Source of the DNA: Vicingaceae bacterium
Lineage (GTDB): Bacteria; Bacteroidota; Bacteroidia; Flavobacteriales_E; Vicingaceae
Assembly (NCBI GenBank): GCA_029251425.1
Contig: JAQXDJ010000303.1
Span: forward strand, 1 to 34,031
Direction of reading: 5' to 3'
Length of the DNA stretch: 34,031 nucleotides
In this document: in pieces, positions 8,164 through 15,259 of the stretch
How positions within the stretch are numbered: position 1 is the first letter of the stretch
Layout of the letters: every line of letters begins with the position of its first letter
Translations under genes and position numbers: made by a program
Notes under the pieces: generated by a model
Databases searched by the model: none
The model's input: only the letters and a program-made list of their open reading frames with translations
Told to the model about the DNA's origin: nothing

Positions 8164-9803
8164 TTAGATATTATTGAACGACTTTCTAAATCTATTACTT
8201 TAAGAACATAAACACCTGAAGTAATAGCACTAACATTTATTGTTTTTAATATTTCACTCCTATTCACATCGGCTTGATAAACTGTTCTTCCCATCATATC
8301 AACCATTTCAACAGCTATATTCTCAGTAAGTGGTTGTTCCCATTGAAGATTAAGTATATCTTGGGCAGGAATTGGGTAAACACTAAGTTTAGAAAAATAG
8401 GGGTTGTTTGACGCTGATGTTCCTGTACAAAGTGAGTTCAAATCTGTAACCTCAAAACTTTCAGAGCTTAAAAATCCGTCACCAGCAGTTATCCAAACCT
8501 GGTATTTACCTGGGCTAGTTATAGTGATAGATGCTGTTGTGTCTCCTGTACTCCAATAATACGATGGGTGTGCATTTAGTGTAGATAATTCCATTGTATT
8601 TTGATTACATGTAATTATTGGTCTATTTATTTCCCAAGGAATGTCTGATTTAATTGCTCTGTAAGAAGCAAATCCATCAACCAAATCAACCTCCATTACT
8701 TCATTCAGTCCAAGATCAAATTCTTGTATTGAGCTTCCTAAAGCATAATCAAAACCACCTCCCCAAGATATTAAGAAATTGTCATTACCTAAGCTTCTTC
8801 CGCTCCCCATAAACCCGCTATAAAAATTTAAAGGATGGTAGTATGATAATACAGGGTTTACTGTCATGTTAACATCATCCAAATCATAAATCAGCATTCT
8901 TGCAACAGCATGTGGAGTTGTAAAAGTAGCGTTATCGAACAATACAACTTGTCCGTTTGAAAAATATTGAGCATCATGCTGAGCTGTAAACTGAATGGTG
9001 TCGTTTAAGAAAGTAAACTCATTATTTTTTCCACCCAACCTCCACATTATTTGTCCTGTTTGGTAATTAATTCTTGTTATTTCATTTAACGACCTAGAAG
9101 ATATTACATAATTTCCATCATCGTCAACAAATAATGAATTAACGTGCGCATGATCTACCCTAAGTGAATCTGTAAAATAGTAAGGGTAAATATCAGAAAG
9201 AGCAAAATGGTCTAAAGACTTCCATTCTCCTACCAACACATTGTTTTGATCAAACTCTTGAATAATATGACCAATTACAACACAGTTAGGGTCTCCCGTC
9301 TGTCCGCTTTCCGTTGTTAATGCACTTGCATCCATTATCCGCTCTTCCATAGCCAAAAGATGATAATGCCCGTCAGGAGTAATTACAAAATCATGCCCAT
9401 CAAGTACGTATTGAGGAGAACAGGTTACAGTGTCTGTAATCTGAAAAGTACTGTCCATTATATAAATACTACCAGGCCCAAATAAAGCATCTGTAAATGA
9501 CATCCTACCATCATCATGTATTTGAAAATTACCAACTGCTTTTCTAGTATAAGGGGCTTCTGTTTCATTAGCAAATGGAAGGTAAAAAAGAAGGTCTCCT
9601 TCTTTATCTAAAATCATTACCGTGGATGGCCAATTAGATGTAGGAAGAGTCATATCTATTCCCGAAAAAAACAAGTAATTGTTATCATGAACTCCATTAA
9701 CGTTTACACTAAATGGGGGAACCACTAGAGGTAAATTAGTCTGTGCACTTATTTTTGTGATGAATGTAAATACTGACAGCAGTAAAAAAACAACTATTTT
9801 CAT
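8142..9803 (-). CDS. Secreted arylsulfotransferase-like protein with T9SS sorting domain
   Basis: This 553-residue protein starts with a signal peptide (MKIVVFLLLSVFTFITKISAQ). Residues from about 30 to 390 carry the arylsulfotransferase (ASST) family pattern: HDFVITPDGHYHLLAMEE, DHAHVNSLFVDDDGNYVISS, INYQTGQIMWRLGG and AQHDAQYFSNGQVVLFDN. These are repeats of a beta-propeller with histidines in the central channel. ASST enzymes move sulfate between phenolic compounds. A PKD-like segment (SYYWSTGDTTASITITSPGKY) follows, and the C-terminus (LSVYPIPAQDILNLQW to the end) is a type A T9SS sorting domain, so the protein should be exported and cell-surface bound or released. Whether it keeps sulfotransferase activity is unknown. 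Confidence 0.8.
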   Translation of the reverse strand: MKIVVFLLLSVFTFITKISAQTNLPLVVPPFSVNVNGVHDNNYLFFSGIDMTLPTSNWPSTVMILDKEGDLLFYLPFANETEAPYTRKAVGNFQIHDDGRMSFTDALFGPGSIYIMDSTFQITDTVTCSPQYVLDGHDFVITPDGHYHLLAMEERIMDASALTTESGQTGDPNCVVIGHIIQEFDQNNVLVGEWKSLDHFALSDIYPYYFTDSLRVDHAHVNSLFVDDDGNYVISSRSLNEITRINYQTGQIMWRLGGKNNEFTFLNDTIQFTAQHDAQYFSNGQVVLFDNATFTTPHAVARMLIYDLDDVNMTVNPVLSYYHPLNFYSGFMGSGRSLGNDNFLISWGGGFDYALGSSIQEFDLGLNEVMEVDLVDGFASYRAIKSDIPWEINRPIITCNQNTMELSTLNAHPSYYWSTGDTTASITITSPGKYQVWITAGDGFLSSESFEVTDLNSLCTGTSASNNPYFSKLSVYPIPAQDILNLQWEQPLTENIAVEMVDMMGRTVYQADVNRSEILKTINVSAITSGVYVLKVIDLESRSIISKRISIGF

Positions 9804-9873
9804 AAAGCAATTATTTATACGTAGAAAGCTACAGAATCAATTAATGCTAAATACTCAAACTAGTTTTTTTCTC

Positions 9874-11145
9874 CTAAACTAAATCAAACCCTATATCTTT
9901 TCTATAGTTTTTCTTTTCGAAGTTAATCTTTTCGGCATTGGCAAAAGAATGACTTAAAGCTTCTTGAATAGTATCTCCAAAAGAAGTTAATGCCAACACT
10001 CTTCCTCCAGAAGTAACCACATTCTCACCGTCTTGTTTGGTTCCTGCATGAAAAGGAATGCTGTTTTCAATCGCATCAAAACCTGTCATTACCTTCCCTT
10101 TTTCGTAAGCTTCTGGGTAACCTCCAGAAACCAACATTACAGTAGTTGCAGTTCTTTCATCTACTTCAAACGTTTTTTCTCCTAACGTTTGATTGGCAAC
10201 ACCTTCAAATAAGTCTAATAAATCAGATTTTATTCTTGGAATAACAACTTCAGTTTCAGGGTCTCCCATTCTTACATTGTATTCTACAACAGAAGGATTT
10301 CCATTATCATTCATCAGTCCAATAAAAATAAATCCTTTGTAATCTATCCCATCAGCTTTTAATCCTGCAATTGTTGGTTTTACTACTAGCTCTTCTACTT
10401 TATCTAAATAAGCTTGATCAGCAAATGGAACTGGAGAAATTGCTCCCATTCCCCCTGTATTTAATCCTACATCTCCCTCTCCAATTCTTTTATAATCTTT
10501 TGCCGAAGGCAATATTTTATAACTTTCTCCATCTGTTAAAACAAACACCGAAAGCTCTATTCCGTGTAAAAATTCTTCAATAACCACTGTTGCTGATGCA
10601 TTTCCAAACTTTCCGTTGGTCATGTTTGCTAATTCAGTTTTAGCTTCAGCTAAATCATCTAAAATCAGCACTCCTTTTCCTGCCGCTAAACCATCTGCTT
10701 TTAACACGTAAGGTGGTTTTAAACTTTCTAAGAAAGTATAACCAGCCTCTAAATTAGCAGTTGTAAAGCTTTGGTATTTTGCTGTTGGTACTCCGTGTTT
10801 CTCCATGAATATCTTAGAGAACTCTTTACTTCCTTCTAATTCAGCTCCATCTTTCTTTGGCCCAATTACACCAACATTCTTTAACTCTTCGTCAGCCAAA
10901 AAGAAATCATGTACTCCATTTACCAATGGATCTTCGGGCCCAACAACAACAATTTTAATATCGTTTACTAAAACAAACTCTTTAATCGCATCAAAATCAT
11001 TCACTCCTATTTCAACATTAGTTCCAACAGCAGCAGTTCCAGCATTTCCTGGGGCAATAAACAAGTTATTTAACTTTTTACTTTGAGCTAATTTCCATGC
11101 AAATGCATGCTCTCTTCCTCCTGATCCTAATATTAATACGTTCAT
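9874..11145 (-). CDS. purD: Phosphoribosylamine-glycine ligase (GAR synthetase)
   Basis: This 423-residue protein carries out the second step of purine synthesis: phosphoribosylamine + glycine + ATP. It has the N-terminal GxGGREHAxAWK signature (VLILGSGGREHAFAWKLAQS), VVVGPEDPLVNG, ATP-grasp segments (PPYVLKADGLAAGKGVLI, VVIEEFLHGIELSVFVLTDG) and the GGMGAISP loop, then YNVRMGDPETEVV. ATG 11145 is used; the codon before it is TTG and would add only one residue. It is alone in its transcription unit, with a -7 element 25 bp upstream. purN is elsewhere in the window at 30204, so the purine genes are scattered. Confidence 0.96.
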   Translation of the reverse strand: MNVLILGSGGREHAFAWKLAQSKKLNNLFIAPGNAGTAAVGTNVEIGVNDFDAIKEFVLVNDIKIVVVGPEDPLVNGVHDFFLADEELKNVGVIGPKKDGAELEGSKEFSKIFMEKHGVPTAKYQSFTTANLEAGYTFLESLKPPYVLKADGLAAGKGVLILDDLAEAKTELANMTNGKFGNASATVVIEEFLHGIELSVFVLTDGESYKILPSAKDYKRIGEGDVGLNTGGMGAISPVPFADQAYLDKVEELVVKPTIAGLKADGIDYKGFIFIGLMNDNGNPSVVEYNVRMGDPETEVVIPRIKSDLLDLFEGVANQTLGEKTFEVDERTATTVMLVSGGYPEAYEKGKVMTGFDAIENSIPFHAGTKQDGENVVTSGGRVLALTSFGDTIQEALSHSFANAEKINFEKKNYRKDIGFDLV

Positions 11146-11170
11146 CAATAATGTGTTTAATAAGTTGATG

Positions 11171-11178
11171 CAAAAGTA
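11171..11178 (-). promoter_or_regulatory. -7 promoter element (TACTTTTG) of purD
   Basis: On the minus strand this is TACTTTTG, an exact TAnnTTTG match, 25 bp before ATG 11145. There is no obvious -33 TTG, and no purine-riboswitch structure was seen in the short leader. Confidence 0.5.
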
Positions 11179-11221
11179 AAAAAACCGCTTCGCTAATGGA
11201 AGAAGATTTTAATTTAGTTAT

Positions 11222-11250
11222 AAAAAGAAGCCCCAAATAAATTTGGGGCT
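11222..11250 (-). terminator. Intrinsic terminator after the lipoprotein gene 11294-11809
   Basis: A perfect 10-bp stem (AGCCCCAAAT at 11229-11238, ATTTGGGGCT at 11241-11250) with a 2-base spacer is followed, on the minus strand, by TCTTTTT. It lies about 45 bp beyond the stop at 11294. Confidence 0.85.
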
Positions 11251-11293
11251 CCTTTCCACTCCTAAAAGTGTGAACTAAAAAAGTCTTTAGTAT

Positions 11294-11809
11294 TTATTTT
11301 ACGATACTTGTAAATTTACCATTGGTAATTTTTGTACTATCATTCATGGTAACAGTAAAAGTTCCTGTTACACCATTAATAGTATCTAACGCACTTACAA
11401 CAACTGTTCCGTAAGCTGGGTTTACAACTCCGCCAGCAGCAGAATAATATTGAACATTAGCTGATGACCCTGGTATTGCTAAACCATCAACATTGTACGT
11501 TCCTGCTACCAATCCTTCAATATCCAACTCTATTTGCTCAAATGAATTTCCTGATCCGTTTTCCCAGTAAACCCTTGTTCTACTTCCATTATAAACAAAA
11601 AGTTTAGCTGGACCACTTTTATTAACCGACCCATAATCCATACAAAATCCAGGGTCTCCATTACATGGGTCTGATGTTGGTGCAGGTGTTGGTGCGGGAG
11701 TAGCTGTTGTTGTTGCTACTGGAGCTGGAGTATCTTCTTCTTTTTTACAAGCAGTAAACATTACTATTGCTGCTGAAATCATCAATGTACTTAAAACTAT
11801 TTTTCTCAT
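11294..11809 (-). CDS. Export-type lipoprotein of unknown function, probable response-regulator target
   Basis: This 171-residue lipoprotein has a lipobox (MFTAC, with cysteine about residue 21), then KKEED, which resembles the Bacteroidota lipoprotein export signal that sends lipoproteins to the cell surface. A proline/threonine/alanine linker (about 27-46) is followed by a beta-rich domain with the pattern GTYNVDG ... YGTVVVSALDTINGVTGTFTVTM ... KITNGKF, which recalls DUF6252-like domains. No enzyme motif is visible. An 18-bp palindrome at 11863-11880, shared with the response-regulator gene, is centred about 45 bp before a degenerate -7 element, suggesting direct regulation. It is followed by a strong terminator. 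Confidence 0.8.
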   Translation of the reverse strand: MRKIVLSTLMISAAIVMFTACKKEEDTPAPVATTTATPAPTPAPTSDPCNGDPGFCMDYGSVNKSGPAKLFVYNGSRTRVYWENGSGNSFEQIELDIEGLVAGTYNVDGLAIPGSSANVQYYSAAGGVVNPAYGTVVVSALDTINGVTGTFTVTMNDSTKITNGKFTSIVK

Positions 11810-11832
11810 ATCTTTTAAATTTTAATTTTCTG

Positions 11833-11840
11833 TAAAGGTC
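11833..11840 (-). promoter_or_regulatory. Degenerate -7 element (GACCTTTA) of the lipoprotein gene
   Basis: This is placed by analogy: it lies 22 bp from the palindrome at 11863-11880, the spacing seen at the two sister sites. It matches only A and TTT of TAnnTTTG, which would suit an activator-dependent promoter. The predicted start is about 17 nt before ATG 11809. Confidence 0.3.
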
Positions 11841-11862
11841 ATCCTCTCTTCAACAAATGACA

Positions 11863-11880
11863 ATACGTCATTTGCCTTAT
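11863..11880. promoter_or_regulatory. Putative response-regulator operator, copy 1
   Basis: The sequence is ATACGTCATTTGCCTTAT, an imperfect inverted repeat (8-bp arms around TT). It shares 14 of 18 positions with both other copies, at 13760 and 15232. It lies upstream of the lipoprotein gene that starts at 11809. Two 8-bp arms with a 2-bp centre resemble the 7-2-7 sites bound by NarL-type regulators. Confidence 0.6.
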
Positions 11881-11886
11881 TTACAT

Positions 11887-11914
11887 AAAACACCCACAAA
11901 AGTTGCAGGTGCTT
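11887..11914 (-). terminator. Possible weak terminator after the 591-residue protein gene
   Basis: On the minus strand a short CACC/GGTG stem with an imperfect interior is followed by TTTTATG, 12 bp beyond the stop at 11926. It is weak, so some transcription may run on into the lipoprotein gene. Confidence 0.3.
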
Positions 11915-11925
11915 TATAAATTATT

Positions 11926-13701
11926 TTATTGTTGCATTGGATCAAACTTTCCAAACCAAAGTTGATTCCCCCATCTTTCATTTCCTTTAATTCCACCTTT
12001 ACGTTTTCTAGCACAGTAAACAATTTGTTTGCCTCCATTAATACTAAAGTATGGCAAGTCTTTCCCTTTTCCATCATCCTCTAAATCGATGTACAAGTAA
12101 AAGTCATCTCCACCAAAATTATTAAAATTAGAAACCATTCCAGATTTTACATTAATCTTACCCATCATCCCTTTATAAAGAGGTGTATAAACACAAGTTG
12201 TAGTTCTAGTATTTCCACTTGTTTCAGAAGAGCAATCTACATCAATATCTCCACATAAAAATACATTCCAGAACAACTCATCTTTGTTTGTAGGAGATTC
12301 AAACACTGTAGATTCTGCTGGATAAGATTTTGCTCCTCCAGCCCCTCCTAAAAGACCTGCAGATTTTGCAGTGTTTTGAACACCATAATAACGTTTAAAT
12401 ACTCCTGTTTTATCAAATTGAAACATTAATAAGTCTTTATAAACTCTTCCTTTCACATCTCCAACATTATCATATTTAAAATCTTGACCTGTTATAAAAA
12501 TATCTCCCGAGCTTGTTACACTAACACCATTTAACACAAACTTTTTACCATCAAATTCTCTTAATTTTTTCTGGTCTCCTGGCTTTACTCCTTTTGCATT
12601 AATATCGTCAATAGAAACAGCAGAAACAAATTCAGCTTTTCCTCCACTTAATTTAACCACCTGTAAAAATCCATACTTCATACTTTCTAATGTATTCATT
12701 CTTTGCTCAGCAGTTCCTGCACCTGGAGCAGCATCAGCAGTAATACAAAATGGCGCTTTAGTAAACTTCTTTTCTGGTTTATTAATATTTCCTGCGCCAT
12801 ATAAATACAATTCGTTACCAACATAATAAGCATCAAAAATTGCCCATTCATTACATTTAGTATTAAAATTAAATCGTTCAGTAACGTTTCCTGCGCCATC
12901 TACTTTTACACAAGTTAATTGAGTCGGATCATCTGCTTGTACTTTACCCATTCCTTGCCCTCCATAATTCTGAAAAACCATTATCCATTCATCTTTATCT
13001 TCAAGTTCAGCCGAATATAATAGTGCTTGTGGATGTTCAAAATTTAAAGGTGTCTTTTTTATAATATTCAAATCCTTATCAATGTGCATAATTTGGTATT
13101 CTCTACCTGCATTTTTAGACATCCTTATAATACCCGTATTAATTAAAGCACAAACCAACAATTCTCCTTTGTCCGATAAGTCTCTGTGTGACGTGTAGTA
13201 TAATTTTCTTTTTTTATCCCCACCGTCTGTTCCTAATTGCTTTGGCTTTTCTTTTGCTAACAATGTTTTTGTTGTCTCATAACCGCCTTTCCACCAGTTC
13301 CATTGGTTAACATACTGTGTCTTTTTTAGCACCAACTTCCCCATCATATTTGGACTTGCTGTTACTCCTGTTACTTCCCAATAATCTCCTTTGTAAGTTT
13401 TGTTTTTTGATCTTTTTCTTCTTGACTTTCTCTCTTCTTCAACAGAATTACTAATCAAATTAAAATCATAATCAAATTTGTAGATTTCGTATTTTGCTTT
13501 TCTAGCATTGTCTTTTGTTACAAAAACCATATCAAATTGCTTCTTAGCATCATCAACAACTACATCTCCTAAATAACCTTTTCTTTTAGATTTTCTTGTT
13601 AATTCAACAACTTGTTCTTTTGCTAATTTTTGAGCTGAAACATCATTTAAACTAAATGCGCTTATTAAAAAAGCCCCTACTATAAATTTTACTTTTTTCA
13701 T
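11926..13701 (-). CDS. Secreted protein of unknown function, probable response-regulator target
   Basis: This 591-residue protein has a signal peptide (MKKVKFIVGAFLISAFSLNDVSAQ) and no T9SS sorting domain, lipobox or later membrane helix, so it is probably periplasmic. It has a very basic stretch near residues 88-105 (EERKSRRKRSKNKTYKG). Recurring units of the type strand-turn-strand with F/Y-D-x-D/K-x-N/G (for example YKFDYDFNLISN, MHIDKDLNIIKK, MFQFDKTGVFKRYYG) suggest a beta-propeller, which is a guess. Two nearby cysteine pairs (CGDIDVDCSS, TTCVY) could form disulfides. I do not recognise the family. An 18-bp operator copy lies 22 bp upstream of its likely -7 element. Confidence 0.8.
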   Translation of the reverse strand: MKKVKFIVGAFLISAFSLNDVSAQKLAKEQVVELTRKSKRKGYLGDVVVDDAKKQFDMVFVTKDNARKAKYEIYKFDYDFNLISNSVEEERKSRRKRSKNKTYKGDYWEVTGVTASPNMMGKLVLKKTQYVNQWNWWKGGYETTKTLLAKEKPKQLGTDGGDKKRKLYYTSHRDLSDKGELLVCALINTGIIRMSKNAGREYQIMHIDKDLNIIKKTPLNFEHPQALLYSAELEDKDEWIMVFQNYGGQGMGKVQADDPTQLTCVKVDGAGNVTERFNFNTKCNEWAIFDAYYVGNELYLYGAGNINKPEKKFTKAPFCITADAAPGAGTAEQRMNTLESMKYGFLQVVKLSGGKAEFVSAVSIDDINAKGVKPGDQKKLREFDGKKFVLNGVSVTSSGDIFITGQDFKYDNVGDVKGRVYKDLLMFQFDKTGVFKRYYGVQNTAKSAGLLGGAGGAKSYPAESTVFESPTNKDELFWNVFLCGDIDVDCSSETSGNTRTTTCVYTPLYKGMMGKINVKSGMVSNFNNFGGDDFYLYIDLEDDGKGKDLPYFSINGGKQIVYCARKRKGGIKGNERWGNQLWFGKFDPMQQ

Positions 13702-13729
13702 CTTTTTTTGATTTTATTAGTTCACGCTA

Positions 13730-13737
13730 CAAAGATT
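13730..13737 (-). promoter_or_regulatory. Likely -7 element (AATCTTTG) of the 591-residue protein gene
   Basis: On the minus strand AATCTTTG differs from TAnnTTTG at the first base. It lies 28 bp before ATG 13701, with a TTG (complement of 13758-13760) 20 bp upstream, near the expected -33 position and next to the operator at 13760. Confidence 0.45.
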
Positions 13738-13759
13738 TGAGAATTACTGTTTTCTAACA

Positions 13760-13777
13760 ATAGGGCATTTGTCGTAT
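13760..13777. promoter_or_regulatory. Putative response-regulator operator, copy 2
   Basis: The sequence is ATAGGGCATTTGTCGTAT. It shares 17 of 18 bases with the copy at 15232 and lies in the divergent region between the 591-residue protein gene and the remnant at 13821. The TTG at 13769-13771 inside it is 21 bp before the plus-strand -7 element at 13793, so the same site could act on both promoters. Confidence 0.65.
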
Positions 13778-13792
13778 ATTTTAAATTACGCC

Positions 13793-13800
13793 TATATTTG
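13793..13800 (+). promoter_or_regulatory. -7 promoter element (TATATTTG) before the AsmA-like remnant
   Basis: TATATTTG is an exact TAnnTTTG match with TTG 21 bp upstream (13769-13771) and ATG 13821 20 bp downstream. The -33 part overlaps the operator at 13760-13777. Confidence 0.55.
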
Positions 13801-13820
13801 CCCGCTATTAATTTATTCTC

Positions 13821-14240
13821 ATGCTTAACAAAAAACATAAAATACTAATTGGCTTTATCGCTTTTATCATTGTAGTGCTTATTGCAATACCTATGATCCC
13901 CAAAAACTATATCAATAATAATGGTAAAGAGTTAATAGGAAGAACAATTAACCTTGAAGGATTGAGCTTAAACTATTTTACTGGAGGGTTAAGCTTAGGC
14001 GAATTATTAATTTATGAAGAAAACGGTAAAGACACTTTTTTATATGTTAATGATTTAAGTGTAAATCCAAATGTAATGGCTTGCATTGGTCAAAATTATG
14101 TTATTGAAGAAATTACTATTGATAGATTAAAATGTAACACTGTGCTAACAGATACTATTTTTAACTTTAACAGTATTATTACTCATTTTGATGATACAAC
14201 AACCGTTGAGGAAGAGGATACTTCATCAGTTAATTGCTAA
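13821..14240 (+). pseudogene. Truncated AsmA/DUF748-like membrane-anchored protein (N-terminal part only)
   Basis: The 139 residues begin with one membrane helix (about 8-27, KILIGFIAFIIVVLIAIPMI) and continue as the N-terminal strand repeat of AsmA/DUF748-like proteins: LEGLSLNYFTGGLSLGELLI, then FLYVNDLSVNPNVMACIGQNYVIEEITIDRLKC. Such proteins are normally many hundreds of residues long and act in envelope lipid or protein handling. Here the frame stops at the acidic linker VEEEDTSS, a point where full-length relatives start their second repeat. A different coding frame then takes over at about 14220. The likely cause is a deletion joining two genes out of frame. The promoter upstream looks intact. 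Confidence 0.6.
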
Positions 14241-14529
14241 AGACACTTCAGGAACTACAGTTGTTTTATATAAATATCGCGTAAAAGAAGTAAAAAGAAT
14301 GCCATTGTTAATGAGAAAAAACAAAGGTGTTATTGTAGATGGGAAATGGAAAGATTTAGTTGTTACGTTTTCTAACACAGGTAAGGTAACTTCCTACGAA
14401 ACTTTACCTGAAGAATTGGTTACCGATTATGAAAAAAAATCCATTGACCCGAATAAGTTAATTCAATCTATTACTACTGCTTTAACAGTAATACTCCCTG
14501 CAGTGTTGGTTTACTTTTCAGTAAAGTAA
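14188..14529 (+). pseudogene. C-terminal remnant of an unidentified membrane protein
   Basis: In the frame +1 relative to the AsmA-like remnant, coding sequence runs from about 14226 (LIAKDTSGTTVVLYKYRVKE) to TAA 14529. It has a C-terminal membrane helix (ITTALTVILPAVLVYFSV). The ATG at 14188 lies inside the upstream remnant's frame and the residues after it (MMIQQPLRKRILHQ) do not look like a natural N-terminus, so I treat this as the 3' end of a gene whose 5' part is gone. The segment VIVDGKWKDLVVTFSNTGKV is well formed and keeps normal codon use, which suggests recent loss. The family is not recognised. Confidence 0.5.
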
Positions 14530-14532
14530 GCT

Positions 14533-15183
14533 TTATAAAATATTCAGCTTCATTCCTTTTTGTACCGCCTCCATTTTATTGTGTACTTGTAGTTTTTTAT
14601 AAATATTTTCAATGTGCTTACGAACGGTTGAAGGGCTCAAAATTAAATTTTCTGCAATTTGCTGATAATTTAACCCTTTAGATAATTGCTCTAAAACTTC
14701 AGTTTCTCTTTTTGTAAGTGTAATTTCTTCTTGCTGAATTTTGTCTCCTGTCATTCGGGATGGATTACGCAAAATGTTTAATGCTTTTAACGCAACAGAA
14801 GGAGTCATTGCTGCTCCACCGTCTAATACATCTACAATTGATTTATGTAAGTCTTCAGGATTGGTTTCTTTCAATAAATAACCGTCTGCTCCAGCTTGTA
14901 TTGCTCTAAAAATATTGTCATCATCATCAAAAACTGTCAGCATTAAAATTTTAATATGAGGGTATTTATTTTTAACATATTCTGTTGTTTGAATACCATC
15001 CATTTCTGGCATTTGGATGTCCATTAAAATAACATCAACATTATGATCTTGCGTTAATTTTCCAATAAAATCATTTCCATTAGTGCCCCTAAATTTAAAT
15101 TTTAAATCCTCAAAAAAAGAAATTTTCTCTTGTACTGCCTTTGCTAAAAATCCGTTATCCTCTGCTACCGCTATTTTAATCAT
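14533..15183 (-). CDS. NarL/LuxR-family response regulator
   Basis: This 216-residue protein has a receiver domain (about 1-120) with acidic pair E8/D9, phosphoacceptor D55 (VILMDIQMP), switch threonine (MLTVFDD) and lysine (LLKET). It is followed by a LuxR-type helix-turn-helix (about 150-210: LTKRETEVLEQLSKGLNYQQ, SPSTVRKHIENIYKKL). An upstream in-frame ATG at 15219 exists, but a perfect -7 element (15202-15209) lies between it and ATG 15183, so 15183 is the start. It lies downstream of two TPR sensor kinases on the same strand and is surely their partner. An operator copy before its promoter suggests autoregulation. Confidence 0.93.
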   Translation of the reverse strand: MIKIAVAEDNGFLAKAVQEKISFFEDLKFKFRGTNGNDFIGKLTQDHNVDVILMDIQMPEMDGIQTTEYVKNKYPHIKILMLTVFDDDDNIFRAIQAGADGYLLKETNPEDLHKSIVDVLDGGAAMTPSVALKALNILRNPSRMTGDKIQQEEITLTKRETEVLEQLSKGLNYQQIAENLILSPSTVRKHIENIYKKLQVHNKMEAVQKGMKLNIL

Positions 15184-15201
15184 AGTTCTAAAATTATTAC
15201 T

Positions 15202-15209
15202 CAAAGATA
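15202..15209 (-). promoter_or_regulatory. -7 promoter element (TATCTTTG) of the response-regulator gene
   Basis: On the minus strand TATCTTTG matches TAnnTTTG exactly, 18 bp before ATG 15183. The expected -33 position has no TTG; instead the operator at 15232-15249 begins 22 bp upstream, as expected for an activator-dependent promoter. Confidence 0.6.
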
Positions 15210-15231
15210 TTGACTTCATCTTGTTTTAGCT

Positions 15232-15249
15232 ATACGGCATTTGTCGTAT
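15232..15249. promoter_or_regulatory. Putative response-regulator operator, copy 3
   Basis: ATACGGCATTTGTCGTAT is the best palindrome of the three: arms ATACGGCA and TGTCGTAT pair at 7 of 8 positions around TT. It sits between the kinase stop (15260) and the regulator promoter. Its centre is about 42 bp before the predicted start of transcription. Confidence 0.7.
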
Positions 15250-15259
15250 TTCGTTTAAA

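Noticed and set aside
10371-11086. Open frames on the plus strand opposite purD
   Set aside because: Low-complexity leucine/proline/serine-rich shadows of a conserved gene.
11877-12077. 66-codon frame on the minus strand overlapping the 591-residue gene
   Set aside because: It is an out-of-frame shadow of the real coding frame's 3' end.
15184-15219. N-terminal extension of the response regulator from ATG 15219
   Set aside because: A perfect -7 element (15202-15209) lies between this ATG and the receiver start, so it should not be in the transcript, and the extra 12 residues are unlike receiver N-termini.
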